Source: Bacillota bacterium
GTDB lineage: Bacteria; Bacillota; Clostridia; Acetivibrionales; DTU013
Assembly (NCBI GenBank): GCA_023409735.1
Contig: JAEYRB010000035.1
Coordinates: 17,470-81,469 of the forward strand
Direction: 5' to 3'
Length of the DNA stretch: 64,000 bases
This document shows positions 28,780 through 37,859 of this stretch, piece by piece. The notes beneath the pieces are model-generated. The model searched no databases. It worked only from the letters and a program-made list of their open reading frames with translations, and was not told the DNA's origin. Positions within the stretch are counted from its first letter, which is position 1; every line of letters starts with the position of its first letter. The position numbers and the translations under genes are program-made.

Positions 28780-29307
28780 TTATGCCTGAGCCGCGCCCTC
28801 CAGTCCGGGAGCCGGTGTATAGATCCTTGCTGCGAACTCTGTATCCAGCATGAGAATGCCCTTGCCGTCATCCTTAACAAGTTCAAACCTTCTAATGTTG
28901 TTCTCTGCATTATCTTCCTCCTCGACCTGTTCATCAATAAACCATTTCAGGAAGGAATCTGTCTTGTGGTCTCTGACGGCTTTTGCTTCATCCACTATGT
29001 TGTAAATGGAGCTTGTTACAAACTGCTCATGTTTGAGTGATGCTTCCAGTGCATCCATAATTGATTCAAATTCGACCTGTGGCCCTTCGATTGGCATTAG
29101 TTTTACCCTGCCTCCAACACGATTAATATATTCAAAGAAGAGCAGTGCATGGTCTCTCTCCTCCTGGGCTTGAACCCTGAACCAGTGCGCAAAGCCTTTG
29201 AGGTTGAGAGATTCAAAATAGGCTTCTATTGATAGATAGAGATATCCTGAATAGAGCTCCTTATTCAGTTGGTCGTTCAATAAATTTTCAATCTTTTCAC
29301 TAATCAT
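28780..29307 (-). CDS. ftnA: Ferritin (non-heme)
   Basis: A 175-residue four-helix iron-storage protein. The ferroxidase ligands are visible as an N-terminal Glu in KELYSGYLYLSIEAYFES, the EERDHALLFFEYI motif (ExxH, ~residues 49-61), and later EEQVEEEDNAENN-like acidic residues with Gln/Glu. The start at 29307 is preferred because AGGAGG lies upstream; an in-frame ATG eight codons earlier has none. It is monocistronic. The AT-rich palindrome-like stretch just upstream (29333-29355) could be a metalloregulator site, but I cannot identify one with confidence. The upstream gap to 29657 shows two TATAAT-like sequences and no gene. Confidence 0.92.
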   Translation of the reverse strand: MISEKIENLLNDQLNKELYSGYLYLSIEAYFESLNLKGFAHWFRVQAQEERDHALLFFEYINRVGGRVKLMPIEGPQVEFESIMDALEASLKHEQFVTSSIYNIVDEAKAVRDHKTDSFLKWFIDEQVEEEDNAENNIRRFELVKDDGKGILMLDTEFAARIYTPAPGLEGAAQA

Positions 29308-29656
29308 GGTTATTCCTCCTATAAATAGCAATTAAATATTATTTATTTTAAATATATATACCCAACTTCTTGTTATTTAAAAATTTTTCTTTGGCTAAAA
29401 GTAATAATTGTTTTACTAAAACATATTTGCTCAGCTGGTTTTTTGCTATAATGCATTATGTACGACTTAAAAGAGTGTTTCTGGTTTCTATTGAGTTGTT
29501 TTTTTGCGTATAATGCTATAACATGTGATTGTATATGAGAGGTAATAAAGCTAAACATAAATGTGCATGGCATCTAAAGAATTACAAATTGCGTGCTCCA
29601 GGTCTTATGTACAGTAATTACCTAAAATATGAGTTGCAGTTAAATATCAATGGCAG

Positions 29657-30553
29657 ATGATAGAAAGAAAATATATGAGTATAGTAAAATTAAATGAGCT
29701 ATTTAAGCAGAAATATAAACTAAAATATCGTAAGAGAATTATTGTCGTTACTTCTGTTGTATTGGCATTACTGATATTGCTTTTTTTTGCTTTTGATACA
29801 AGACTAAAAACTGTGATATATACTGTTGACACTGAAAAGCTGACACATAGCGTTAGGCTGGCTCTGATCACAGATTTGCATGCCTGCAGCTACGGTAATG
29901 AGCAGGAAACGCTGATAAATGCTATAGATAAACAGGATCCTGATGTTGTCCTGCTTGGCGGAGATATTTTTGACGATGCTATTTCGTATGATAATGCAGA
30001 AGTATTGCTTAAAGTGATTTCTAAAAAATATCCCTGCTATTATGTTACCGGGAATCATGAATATTGGAGCAACGATATATCAAGGATATTAGATATTGTA
30101 CAATCTTATGGGATTGCTGTTTTGGATGGAGCTGTTGAGACACTTGATATAAGAGGACAATTTATCAATATTTGCGGTGTTGATGACCCGGAAGCTAAAG
30201 AATATACAGGAACGAATTATGGAATCCTTGAGCAGCTTAAAAAAATAGGTACGGCATCTGAAAATGGATATTACACTGTTCTGCTGGCTCATCGTCCCGA
30301 GCTTGTTAATACTTATCTGAAATATGGCTTTGATATAATACTATCAGGTCATGCTCATGGAGGACAATGGAGAATACCGGGGTTGCTTAATGGTTTACTT
30401 GCACCAAATCAAGGCTTTTTACCTAAGTATGCCGGGGGAAGGTATGACTTTAACAGTAGAACGATGATAGTCAGCCGTGGGCTTGCAAGAGAAACCACTC
30501 GTATACCAAGAATATTTAATCGCCCGGAGCTTGTATTTGTAAACCTTAAGTAA
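29657..30553 (+). CDS. Membrane-anchored metallophosphoesterase (YkuE/YaeI-like)
   Basis: A 298-residue protein with one N-terminal helix (~residues 28-47) and a calcineurin-like domain. The metal-site motifs are complete: LITDLHACSYG (DxH), LGGDIFDD (GDxxD), YVTGNHEYW (GNHE), LAHRPE, and LSGHAHGGQWR (GHxH). Homologues such as YaeI act on lipid-linked substrates at the membrane. The start is uncertain: ATG at 29657 and ATG at 29675 are both weakly served by ribosome sites. No operon partner is present. Confidence 0.85.
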   Translation: MIERKYMSIVKLNELFKQKYKLKYRKRIIVVTSVVLALLILLFFAFDTRLKTVIYTVDTEKLTHSVRLALITDLHACSYGNEQETLINAIDKQDPDVVLLGGDIFDDAISYDNAEVLLKVISKKYPCYYVTGNHEYWSNDISRILDIVQSYGIAVLDGAVETLDIRGQFINICGVDDPEAKEYTGTNYGILEQLKKIGTASENGYYTVLLAHRPELVNTYLKYGFDIILSGHAHGGQWRIPGLLNGLLAPNQGFLPKYAGGRYDFNSRTMIVSRGLARETTRIPRIFNRPELVFVNLK

Positions 30554-30644
30554 AAGCAAAACGATTCTGGGGCATGCAAGGAAGATTTAGCTTATAAGCC
30601 TTTGCCAAATTAATCGGTTAGTCGATGGATAAAACCTTATATTG

Positions 30645-30690
30645 TTCAAGGACATGTCTCAAAGTTAGAGCTGAGAAACACATCCTTGAA
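30645..30690. other. Imperfect hairpin between the phosphoesterase gene and bioY
   Basis: TTCAAGGA (30645-30652) and TCCTTGAA (30683-30690) form the outer stem, with CTCA/TGAG inside. There is no T-run. It may serve as a shared transcription end for the two convergent genes. The rest of 30554-30767 shows nothing else. Confidence 0.4.
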
Positions 30691-30767
30691 ATACATTTTA
30701 GAAGCTCATTTCGGGAATGTAGTTTATAAACTTAACCTGGATGCATTTATCAGCTGAATTTTTATAC

Positions 30768-31292
30768 TCAGACATACCTTTTGAGTCTCTTTGTGAGTAA
30801 TAATGCAAGTGCCATTTTTAACAGGTCAGGAATTATAAACGGTAAAACACACCATGAGAGAACATTGATTAATGATACTGCACCCTTCGTATTCATATAT
30901 ACGATCATGAACCATGCTGTGCCGAAAGCATATAATATCAGCAATCCGATGACCATGCTTATAGCAAGTACTACAGATTTGTCTCCGAAAAAATGAGTTA
31001 TAGCCCATATGATAAGTGCTATAGCAAGAAAACCGATAATATAGCCGCCTGTGTTGTCAAAAAGTGCGCCGATACCTCCCCTGAAATTTGAAAATATAGG
31101 GGCACCGGCTGCACCTAAAAGGATATATACTATCACAGAAAGTGTTCCGCGCTTCCCTCCCAAAAGCCCTAAGGTCAGAAAAACAGCAAAAGTCTGCAGA
31201 GTAAAGGGGACAGCCGCAGGTATTGAAATGAATGTGCATACAGCTATCATTGCAGTAAAAAGAGCTATTAGTGTTAAGTCTTTGGCTTTCAT
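30768..31292 (-). CDS. bioY: BioY biotin transporter substrate-binding (S) component
   Basis: A 174-residue membrane protein with about six helices and the family's conserved features: IPAAVPFTLQTFAVFLTLGLLGGKRGTLS-like motifs near residues 25-55, GAAGAPIFSNFRGGIG, and GGYIIGF. It binds biotin for an ECF-type importer; the energising module is not in the window. ATG at 31292 is chosen with GTGAGG nine bases upstream; a GTG at 31307 overlaps that site. Two BirA-operator-like sequences lie immediately upstream, and the birA gene is 1.4 kb away. Confidence 0.93.
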   Translation of the reverse strand: MKAKDLTLIALFTAMIAVCTFISIPAAVPFTLQTFAVFLTLGLLGGKRGTLSVIVYILLGAAGAPIFSNFRGGIGALFDNTGGYIIGFLAIALIIWAITHFFGDKSVVLAISMVIGLLILYAFGTAWFMIVYMNTKGAVSLINVLSWCVLPFIIPDLLKMALALLLTKRLKRYV

Positions 31293-31294
31293 GA

Positions 31295-31325
31295 TTGTAA
31301 ACCTCACTTATATTCAAATTTACAA
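31295..31325 (-). promoter_or_regulatory. BirA-operator-like site 1 at the bioY start
   Basis: TTGTAAAC (31295-31302), 15 bases, ATTTACAA (31318-31325). The half-site sequence, orientation and 15-base spacing match the known Firmicute BirA operator pattern (TTGTxAAC-N15-GTTxACAA). It overlaps the ribosome binding region of bioY. Confidence 0.7.
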
Positions 31326-31349
31326 TTAACTTACCATTGCGACTATAAA

Positions 31350-31380
31350 TTGTCAAGTGCGATGTTATAAATGTTTACAA
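31350..31380 (-). promoter_or_regulatory. BirA-operator-like site 2 upstream of bioY
   Basis: TTGTCAAG (31350-31357), 15 bases, GTTTACAA (31373-31380). The right half is a perfect match; the left half keeps TTGT and AA. It is 55 bp upstream of site 1 and is likely to overlap the bioY promoter. Confidence 0.6.
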
Positions 31381-31548
31381 TATTGTTTGGTAATCGCACA
31401 ATACTATAAGCATAATGCTTTGAGATGTGCCAATGCTTGTCTGAGAATGTGATCTATGCTACACTAAAAAAGCAGAAATGTCTCATAAGTGATTGAACAG
31501 TATCCAAAAACTGTTTTAGTGGAAAGAATAAATCGGAGGTAGAGGTTG

Positions 31549-32508
31549 ATGAGAAAAATCGGCATTTGTGTGGACTTTATGAATTATGATTACAAAAAGA
31601 TGATTGATGCTGAAGCCAATTCATTGGGATTTATTGTAGACTACTGTGACAGTTCTGTTATGGAGGAGCATGTCGGGAAATATGAGGTAATTTACGGGAA
31701 CCTTCTGCCAACTCTTTTGAAAAAAGCAAAAAGTCTTAAATGGTTTTGCTGTGTTTCAGCAGGAGTGGAAAAATATATTTCCGATGAGATCTGGCCCAGT
31801 AATGACTGCTTGTTTACAAATAGTTCCGGTGCTTTTGGACCCACAATTGCAGAGCACATCACAATGGTGCTGTTGATGCTTTTCCGCAAGATGCCTGAGT
31901 ATGCAAGGGACTATAGTGAAAGAGTATGGAAAGCACATTCACCAATTCGTTCTATTATGGGCAGTCGAATAATAGTTATAAATACCGGTGACATCGGATC
32001 GAATACCGCGCGGCGGCTTAAAGCTCTTGGTGCTGAGATTATTGGCGTGAATCGCGGGGGTATATCAGATGAGCCGGCCTTTGACAGAGTTCTCCCAATT
32101 GCAGAACTGGATAGTGTATTGCCACAGGCGGATGCTTTGATTTTGGCTTTGCCGGCTACAACTGAGACAAGAGGGCTTCTGAGCCGCGAGAGGATTGCAT
32201 TACTGCCTGAGACGGCATATGTCATCAATGTAGGGAGGGGCAGCACTATTGATCAGGACGCACTTGTTGATGCGCTAAAAGCACGACGAATTGCTGGCGC
32301 TGCTCTTGATGTAATGGTGCCTGAACCGCTGCCGGCAAACCATGATCTATGGTCCTGTCCGAATACAATCATAACTCCGCACTGCTCTGGAAGCTTATCA
32401 CTAAAGCTGACGCGCGACCTTGAAGTAAAGTCATTCTGTGATAATTTACGTCGTTATGCTGCAGGCCTGCCTCTGGAACATATTGTGAATCGAAAACGCG
32501 GATATTAA
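31549..32508 (+). CDS. D-2-hydroxyacid dehydrogenase (NAD-dependent)
   Basis: A 319-residue member of the D-isomer 2-hydroxyacid dehydrogenase family. Seen: the Rossmann motif INTGDIGSNTARRLKALGAEIIGVNR (residues ~142-168), the catalytic Arg region VINVGRGSTIDQDALVDAL, the Glu in LDVMVPEPLP, and the His in NTIITPHCSGS. It oxidises or reduces a D-hydroxyacid/2-ketoacid; the substrate cannot be predicted. GGAGGT lies eight bases before ATG 31549; the adjacent TTG at 31546 is possible. It is monocistronic. Confidence 0.88.
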   Translation: MRKIGICVDFMNYDYKKMIDAEANSLGFIVDYCDSSVMEEHVGKYEVIYGNLLPTLLKKAKSLKWFCCVSAGVEKYISDEIWPSNDCLFTNSSGAFGPTIAEHITMVLLMLFRKMPEYARDYSERVWKAHSPIRSIMGSRIIVINTGDIGSNTARRLKALGAEIIGVNRGGISDEPAFDRVLPIAELDSVLPQADALILALPATTETRGLLSRERIALLPETAYVINVGRGSTIDQDALVDALKARRIAGAALDVMVPEPLPANHDLWSCPNTIITPHCSGSLSLKLTRDLEVKSFCDNLRRYAAGLPLEHIVNRKRGY

Positions 32509-32686
32509 TTTTTGTATTTTGTTGTATGATTTTATGTATTGCTTGACCCTGATGTAAAGGTGAGTCAGTTGCTGTTACATAGAAATTATTTAAGTGGCTT
32601 TTTGTGTTTATACCAAAATTAAAGGACTTGATAAAAATATCGGAGATGTATTTAAAATTTATGAGTATGAGGTATAGGTAATAAGA

Positions 32687-33673
32687 ATGACAAAGGATCA
32701 GGTTGTTGCAATTCTTAGAAAATCTGGCGGATATGTATCAGGAGAAGATATTAGCAAAACACTTGGAATCAGTCGTGCGGCGGTGAATTCTGCTGTTATG
32801 TCATTACGAAAAGAAGGCTATGAAATATTATCTTCAACAAATAAGGGATATATGTTAAATGACAGAAATGACAAGCTAAATATGGGGGAGCTGCTGGCTC
32901 TGCTTCCTGCAGAACGAGGAGAAAGCATTTTATACCTTGAGACAGTAGACTCAACGAACAATTATTTACGAATACTAGCACAAGATGGCTCGCCTGATGG
33001 GACAATTGTTGTAGCAAATGAGCAGACAAAAGGAAAAGGACGTCTAGGGCGCAGCTTTTCATCACCAAAAGACAAGGGAATATATATGTCAATGCTTATG
33101 AGACCATATAGTATTCCAGCTCAGACAGCAAGCATAACCGCATGGACTGCAGTTGCGATGTGCAATGCCATTGAAGCGGTAAGCGGCGTGCGGCCGGGCA
33201 TTAAATGGGTAAATGATCTTGTAATTAATAGCAAAAAGATATGCGGTATATTAACAGAGATGTCAGTTGAAACTGAAAGCGGTCATATACAGTATTTGAT
33301 TATAGGGATAGGAATAAATGCCAATGGGCAAATTAGAGACTTTCCAGAAGATATCCGCAGGATCGCCGGGTCCTTGAATGTCGAAACAGGCGTAGCAATT
33401 AACCGCGCTGAGCTGGCATGTCAGATGATAAAAGCGCTTGACCAAGTAAGGTGTGACTGGCCGGATAATAAACAAGCATATCTTGCTGCGTACAGGCAAG
33501 ATTGCATCACTCTTGGAAAAGAGGTCCGTGTTTGCCGGAATGGAAATGAAGAAATAGGTACTGCAACTGATATTGATGATGATTTTGGTATAATTATTAA
33601 ATTTAGTGACGGCTCTGTTGAAAGCTTTACAAGTGGCGAGGTAAGCGTAAGAGGACTTTACGGATATTTATAA
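32687..33673 (+). CDS. birA: Bifunctional biotin ligase and biotin operon repressor BirA
   Basis: A 328-residue protein with an N-terminal helix-turn-helix (residues ~18-45, ISKTLGISRAAVNSAVMSLR) and a biotin-protein ligase domain: SILYLETVDSTNNYL, the adenylate loop GKGRLGRSFSS, KWVNDLVINSKKICGILTE, and a C-terminal SH3-like tail. It attaches biotin to carboxylase subunits and, when loaded with biotinyl-AMP, represses biotin genes. The nearby bioY with two operator-like sites is a likely target. The adenylate loop reads GKGRLGR rather than the commoner GRGRxxR, a conservative change. Confidence 0.92.
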   Translation: MTKDQVVAILRKSGGYVSGEDISKTLGISRAAVNSAVMSLRKEGYEILSSTNKGYMLNDRNDKLNMGELLALLPAERGESILYLETVDSTNNYLRILAQDGSPDGTIVVANEQTKGKGRLGRSFSSPKDKGIYMSMLMRPYSIPAQTASITAWTAVAMCNAIEAVSGVRPGIKWVNDLVINSKKICGILTEMSVETESGHIQYLIIGIGINANGQIRDFPEDIRRIAGSLNVETGVAINRAELACQMIKALDQVRCDWPDNKQAYLAAYRQDCITLGKEVRVCRNGNEEIGTATDIDDDFGIIIKFSDGSVESFTSGEVSVRGLYGYL

Positions 33674-33879
33674 TACTCTGGATAGATTAAGTAATTGAGT
33701 ATTATTAGTATAGTAAATACAAGACTAGATTTACATAAATCAAATAATTAAATGCATAAAGTGCATATATATACCGATATTTATTGAAATTGTAAGATTT
33801 ATAGTTTAAACTATAATGTAAAGTTGTACTGTCATACATTAAACTCATCTTTATTCTAAATTGATATGGAGGGAAGTTT

Positions 33880-34827
33880 GTGAAAAGAAGGATAATAACT
33901 ATTGTTTTAACTGTTTTTATGCTTTGCTCATTGTGCCTTGCAGGCTGTGGGGGAAGCACAACTCTTAAGATGGCTACCGGAGGAACAACGGGAACATATT
34001 ACGCATTTAGCGGTACTGTATCTCAAGTACTTCAGGAAAAGGTTAGTAATTTGAAATTCAATGTTCAATCTACAGGAGCTTCAAAAGCAAATATCTATTT
34101 GGTTTCTGACGGTGAAGCTGACATAGGTATAGTACAAAATGATGTTATGTACTATGCATATAAGGGTACAGACCTTTTTGATGGCGAGGCAGTTAAAGGA
34201 TTTTCTGCAATGGCTGGCTGCTATGCAGAGGTCTGCCAGATTGTATGTAACAGCAGTATAACATCTATTGATCAGTTGAAGGGCAAGCGCGTTTCAGTAG
34301 GTGATGTGGGATCCGGATGTGAATTTAATGCTCGCCAGATACTTGAAGCATATGGTATGACTTTTGATGATATTGTTGTTAATAATCTTGGCTTCAACGA
34401 TAGTGCGACAGCGCTAAAGGATGACAAGATAGATGCATTTTTCTGCGTTGCAGGTGCTCCGACAACTGCTGTTGTAGAGCTTGCTACGTCAAACAGCATC
34501 AATGTACTTACAGTAGATGATGAACACACTGATACGCTTATCAATAAGTATCCCTTCTACACTAAGTATGATGTTCCGGCCGGTTCTTACAAGGGTGTTG
34601 ATAAGGTACAGACTGTAGCAGTTGTAGCTACATACATAGTATCCGATAAGCTTAGTGAGGATCTCGTATATAATATGACCAAGGCTCTTTTTGAAAACAA
34701 GGATCAGATCGCTGCCGCACATCCAAAGGGAGCGGAGCTTGATCCTGAGTATTCAGTTTCGGGCATATCTATTCCTATGCATCCCGGCGCTGAAAAGTAT
34801 TATAAAGAAATAGGCATTATTAAATAA
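33880..34827 (+). CDS. TAXI family TRAP transporter solute-binding lipoprotein
   Basis: A 315-residue extracytoplasmic binding protein. The N-terminus (LCSLCLAGCG, Cys ~residue 23) is a lipoprotein signal. The TAXI-type motif TLKMATGGTTGTYYAFSG follows, then VQSTGASKANIYLVSDGEADIGIVQND. It captures a carboxylic acid or amino acid and hands it to the membrane permease encoded downstream. GTG at 33880 is the start, with GGAGGGA nine bases before it. It is the first gene of a three-gene uptake operon (binding protein, DUF1850, fused permease). Confidence 0.92.
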   Translation: MKRRIITIVLTVFMLCSLCLAGCGGSTTLKMATGGTTGTYYAFSGTVSQVLQEKVSNLKFNVQSTGASKANIYLVSDGEADIGIVQNDVMYYAYKGTDLFDGEAVKGFSAMAGCYAEVCQIVCNSSITSIDQLKGKRVSVGDVGSGCEFNARQILEAYGMTFDDIVVNNLGFNDSATALKDDKIDAFFCVAGAPTTAVVELATSNSINVLTVDDEHTDTLINKYPFYTKYDVPAGSYKGVDKVQTVAVVATYIVSDKLSEDLVYNMTKALFENKDQIAAAHPKGAELDPEYSVSGISIPMHPGAEKYYKEIGIIK

Positions 34828-34833
34828 CCTGTT

Positions 34834-35316
34834 ATGAGAAGAATAATTACGGTGGCTGCGATAGCGGCCGTTATCGTGGCTTCCGTATTTGTTTGCCGTG
34901 AATTGACCACTCCATGTCTTATTATTAGGAATACAGACACCGGAAAGGTCATTTCACAATACCCGGTAAGTCCGGGTGACGTTTTTTCTGTCACCTTTAT
35001 CCACTCGGTTAATAAATCACCTGTGACAGATGTGTACGAGATCAGAAAAGATGGAGTTTATGTTATACAGACAATATATTATGCATTTGGGGCCGGAGTA
35101 CAGACGGAAATAGAGGCAGGACAAACTCTGAAATACGGAGAGGATGGCTCTATGATAGTCAGCGGCTTTAATAAGAAGATGGAGAATCTTTCATATATCG
35201 TCGGAACGGTTTCCGATCACATTCTCGAAATTGGTGGGCAGACTGTCAGCCTGCGGGATTTGTGCGGACGGAATGCGACTATCAGATTTTCCTGTGTAAG
35301 AAGGCTGATACTGTAA
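34834..35316 (+). CDS. DUF1850 protein of a TAXI-TRAP operon
   Basis: A 160-residue protein with one N-terminal helix or signal anchor (~residues 4-20). The DUF1850 features are IHSVNKSPVTDVYEIRKDG and YYAFGAGVQTE. DUF1850 genes sit between TAXI binding proteins and fused TRAP permeases in many bacteria, and the role is unknown. It starts six bases after the binding-protein stop, so translation is probably coupled. Repeat F copy 3 lies between it and the permease gene. Confidence 0.85.
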   Translation: MRRIITVAAIAAVIVASVFVCRELTTPCLIIRNTDTGKVISQYPVSPGDVFSVTFIHSVNKSPVTDVYEIRKDGVYVIQTIYYAFGAGVQTEIEAGQTLKYGEDGSMIVSGFNKKMENLSYIVGTVSDHILEIGGQTVSLRDLCGRNATIRFSCVRRLIL

Positions 35317-35469
35317 CAAATATGTTAACCTATGTATTGTTAAAGGTAAATGCCAAATAATCAAAAAATACTGAACAGCAAAATATAGGAGACATTCTTA
35401 AAGCAACGACCCGCAATATATTGTACTGCGGAGCTTTAAGCATGACACATCACAGTTGCGTCAATTATA

Positions 35470-35532
35470 GCGTTGCCCGAAGGGCTACAGCAAAAAGGCG
35501 AGAGGGGTTCGGTGCCCCCGAGACTTTTGTTA
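35470..35532 (+). repeat. Structured intergenic repeat F, copy 3 (inside the TRAP operon)
   Basis: Hairpin GCCCGAAGGGC, CTACAGCAAAAAGGCGAGA, stem GGGG-N7-CCCC, then CGAGACTTTTGTTA. It is the best-formed copy. The AGCAAAAAG and CTTTTGTT arms can pair to enclose the GGGG/CCCC stem. It sits in the 266-base gap between the DUF1850 and permease genes. Confidence 0.75.
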
Positions 35533-35582
35533 AGGTACAGCATATCAGGAAAATCATAACAATACCTTCAGGAGGATGGAAT

Positions 35583-37544
35583 ATGGATCAACCAGTTAAT
35601 ACAAAGCATCATACTTCTATGGATGAAGTAGGTCATGTCGATATAGATGCCTTAATGGCCGAGTATGACCGAGAATCCAATACGAGGCATTTTAAAGGGG
35701 TGCCTAGAGAGATTGTACGCTATATATTAGCTGCATTCGCATTATATGTTTTTTATATGAACCTAATAAGTGCATGGCCTGAACAGATAAGAAGGGCTTC
35801 CTTTGTCGGACTTATTATATTTACTGCATTTATGTTATTCCCTGCCAAGAAAAAGGCTTCTAAAATTGAAAATTATATACCGTGGTATGATATTATTATA
35901 GGACTAGTTGGAACAGGCAGCTTTTTTTATTACGCATTGAATTTTGAACAGATGGCTCTTAAAGCGACTCGTATATCTACATTTGATGTTGTTGTAGGAG
36001 TTATAGGAATTCTGGTCATTGCAGAGGTATGTAGAAGAGTTGTAGGTTTTCCGATACTTGTGGTAGCCACTGCATTTGTAATTTATGCTTTTACTGCAGG
36101 TTATACATTAAAACGTATTGTCTATACACTTTTCTATACGCTTGACGGTGTTATCGGAACACCCATCGGTGTATGTTCAACATTCATCGTACTGTTTATA
36201 ATACTTGGAGCTTTCCTTGAAAAGACAAATATAGGTACATTTTTTATTGATCTGGCAAACTCAATAGCCGGAAGAGCTATGGGCGGGCCTGCTAAGGTAG
36301 CTGTAATATCAAGTGCGCTGGAGGGTATGTACTCAGGAAGCTCTGTAGCCAATACAGTTGGATCGGGTAGTGTTACAATTCCTGTAATGAAGAAAACCGG
36401 CTATGATAAAGACTTTGCTGCAGCAGTTGAGGCAGCAGCTTCAACGGGTGGACAGATAATGCCTCCTATTATGGGTGCAGCAGCATTCCTTATGGCAGAA
36501 ATGACTGAGCTGCCATATGCGACCATAGCCGTTGCCGCTATCCTTCCCGCAATTTTATACTTTTCAGGAATATTTTTAATGGTACATTTTGAAGCAAAGA
36601 AGCTGGGACTTAAAGGTCTTCCCAAGGAGTCGATACCTAACTTTTTCAAGCTGCTTTTAACAAGAGGCTATTTATTGATTCCTATAGTTGTACTTATAGC
36701 GACAATGTCTATAGGCTATACGACTTCCCGTGCAGCATGCCTTGCCATACTTACTGCAATTATTGTAAGTATGTTCAGAAAGGATACGAGACTTACACCT
36801 AAAACCTTTATTGAATCTCTTGAAAGCGGTGCAAAGAACACAATTGGTGTTGCGGCGGCTTGCTCAATAGCAGGAATAATCGTGGGAATAGTCTCACTTA
36901 CCGGCATTGGCTTAAAGCTTGCAGATGGCTTGCTGATGCTGTCGGGAGGTGTTGATATAATAGCACTGTTCCTTACAATGATAGCGTGTATAATCCTTGG
37001 AATGGGCGTTCCGACAACTGCAAATTATGTAATTATGGCGACTATCACTGCACCCATCATACTTAAGCTTATACCAGAAACTCCTGTACTTGCAGCACAC
37101 ATGTTTGTATTCTATTTCGGAATAGTTGCTGATATTACGCCTCCTGTGGCATTAGCTGCATATGCTGGATCAGCAATATCAGGAGGTAATCCCATCAGAA
37201 CAGGAGTTATCGCTACGAGGCTTGCCATAACAGCATTTATTATTCCATATATGTTCGTACTCAATCCGGCAATGCTGCTTATTGACACAGAATGGTACAA
37301 TGTAGCTCAAATTATCATAACCTCAATGATTGGCATGTTCTCAATAGCAGGAGGACTTGAAGGGTTTATGAAAAAGAAGCTGCCATGGTGGCAGAGGCTG
37401 CTTGCTATAGGAGGCGGTCTTGCACTAATAGATCCTGCTTTGATGACAGATATAATCGGAATGGTAGTAATATCATTTGTTGTAATAATGCAGTACGTTG
37501 TAAAATCTAAAGAGAATGTAGGCAATAAAACCATAAAAGCTTAA
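35583..37544 (+). CDS. TRAP transporter fused permease (TAXI type)
   Basis: A 653-residue permease in which the small (DctQ-like, residues ~50-190) and large (DctM-like, ~200-640) membrane subunits are joined. Motifs include SALEGMYSGSSVANTVGSGSVTIPVM and AAASTGGQIMPPIMGAAAFLMAE, and a second repeat with MGVPTTANYVIMATITAPI and FYFGIVADITPPVALAAYAGS. ATG at 35583 has AGGAGG upstream; an in-frame ATG at 35421 would translate the repeat F element and is rejected. It imports the ligand captured by the lipoprotein, driven by an ion gradient. Confidence 0.93.
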   Translation: MDQPVNTKHHTSMDEVGHVDIDALMAEYDRESNTRHFKGVPREIVRYILAAFALYVFYMNLISAWPEQIRRASFVGLIIFTAFMLFPAKKKASKIENYIPWYDIIIGLVGTGSFFYYALNFEQMALKATRISTFDVVVGVIGILVIAEVCRRVVGFPILVVATAFVIYAFTAGYTLKRIVYTLFYTLDGVIGTPIGVCSTFIVLFIILGAFLEKTNIGTFFIDLANSIAGRAMGGPAKVAVISSALEGMYSGSSVANTVGSGSVTIPVMKKTGYDKDFAAAVEAAASTGGQIMPPIMGAAAFLMAEMTELPYATIAVAAILPAILYFSGIFLMVHFEAKKLGLKGLPKESIPNFFKLLLTRGYLLIPIVVLIATMSIGYTTSRAACLAILTAIIVSMFRKDTRLTPKTFIESLESGAKNTIGVAAACSIAGIIVGIVSLTGIGLKLADGLLMLSGGVDIIALFLTMIACIILGMGVPTTANYVIMATITAPIILKLIPETPVLAAHMFVFYFGIVADITPPVALAAYAGSAISGGNPIRTGVIATRLAITAFIIPYMFVLNPAMLLIDTEWYNVAQIIITSMIGMFSIAGGLEGFMKKKLPWWQRLLAIGGGLALIDPALMTDIIGMVVISFVVIMQYVVKSKENVGNKTIKA

Positions 37545-37563
37545 ATACTAAAACGTTATTTTT

Positions 37564-37600
37564 AACCGGCTGCTGTTTTATAAAACATAGCCGGTTATTT
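37564..37600 (+). terminator. Terminator of the TRAP operon
   Basis: Arms AACCGGCT (37564-37571) and AGCCGGTT (37589-37596) with an inner stem (TTTTA/TAAAA) are followed by ATTTTAC. Repeat F copy 4 follows immediately. Confidence 0.75.
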
Positions 37601-37608
37601 TACTTATT

Positions 37609-37672
37609 ACGCTCCCCGAAGGGCTACAGCAAAAAGGTGAGAGGGGCTCAATGCCTACGAGATTTTTATTTT
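37609..37672 (+). repeat. Structured intergenic repeat F, copy 4
   Basis: Hairpin CCCCGAAGGGC, CTACAGCAAAAAGGTGAGA, then GGGGCTCAATGCCTACGAGATTTTT in shortened form: the last stem is weaker than in copy 3. It lies between the TRAP terminator and the phosphate transporter gene, in the 315-base gap 37545-37859, which holds no gene. Confidence 0.7.
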
Positions 37673-37859
37673 GAGTATTATTTATCATATTTTGAAAAAA
37701 AATAAACAGTATTACTAGGAATTATAGTAAATTTGCTGTATTTACACTAACATAAATGAGAAGTATTGTATCAATATCAAAAAAATGCTACGATAAAACT
37801 GTTCGGAATTTTTTGGATAACATGAAGATTAAAAAACAACTAAAGAAAGTTGATGGCTT

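Noticed and set aside
31321..31355. BirA site formed by ACAATT ... AATTGT
   Set aside because: The half-sites face the wrong way; the sites at 31295-31325 and 31350-31380 fit better.
35470..35532. TPP riboswitch, because of a GAGAGGGG stretch
   Set aside because: The CTGAGA and GATCTGGGTAATGC signatures of the thi-box are absent.
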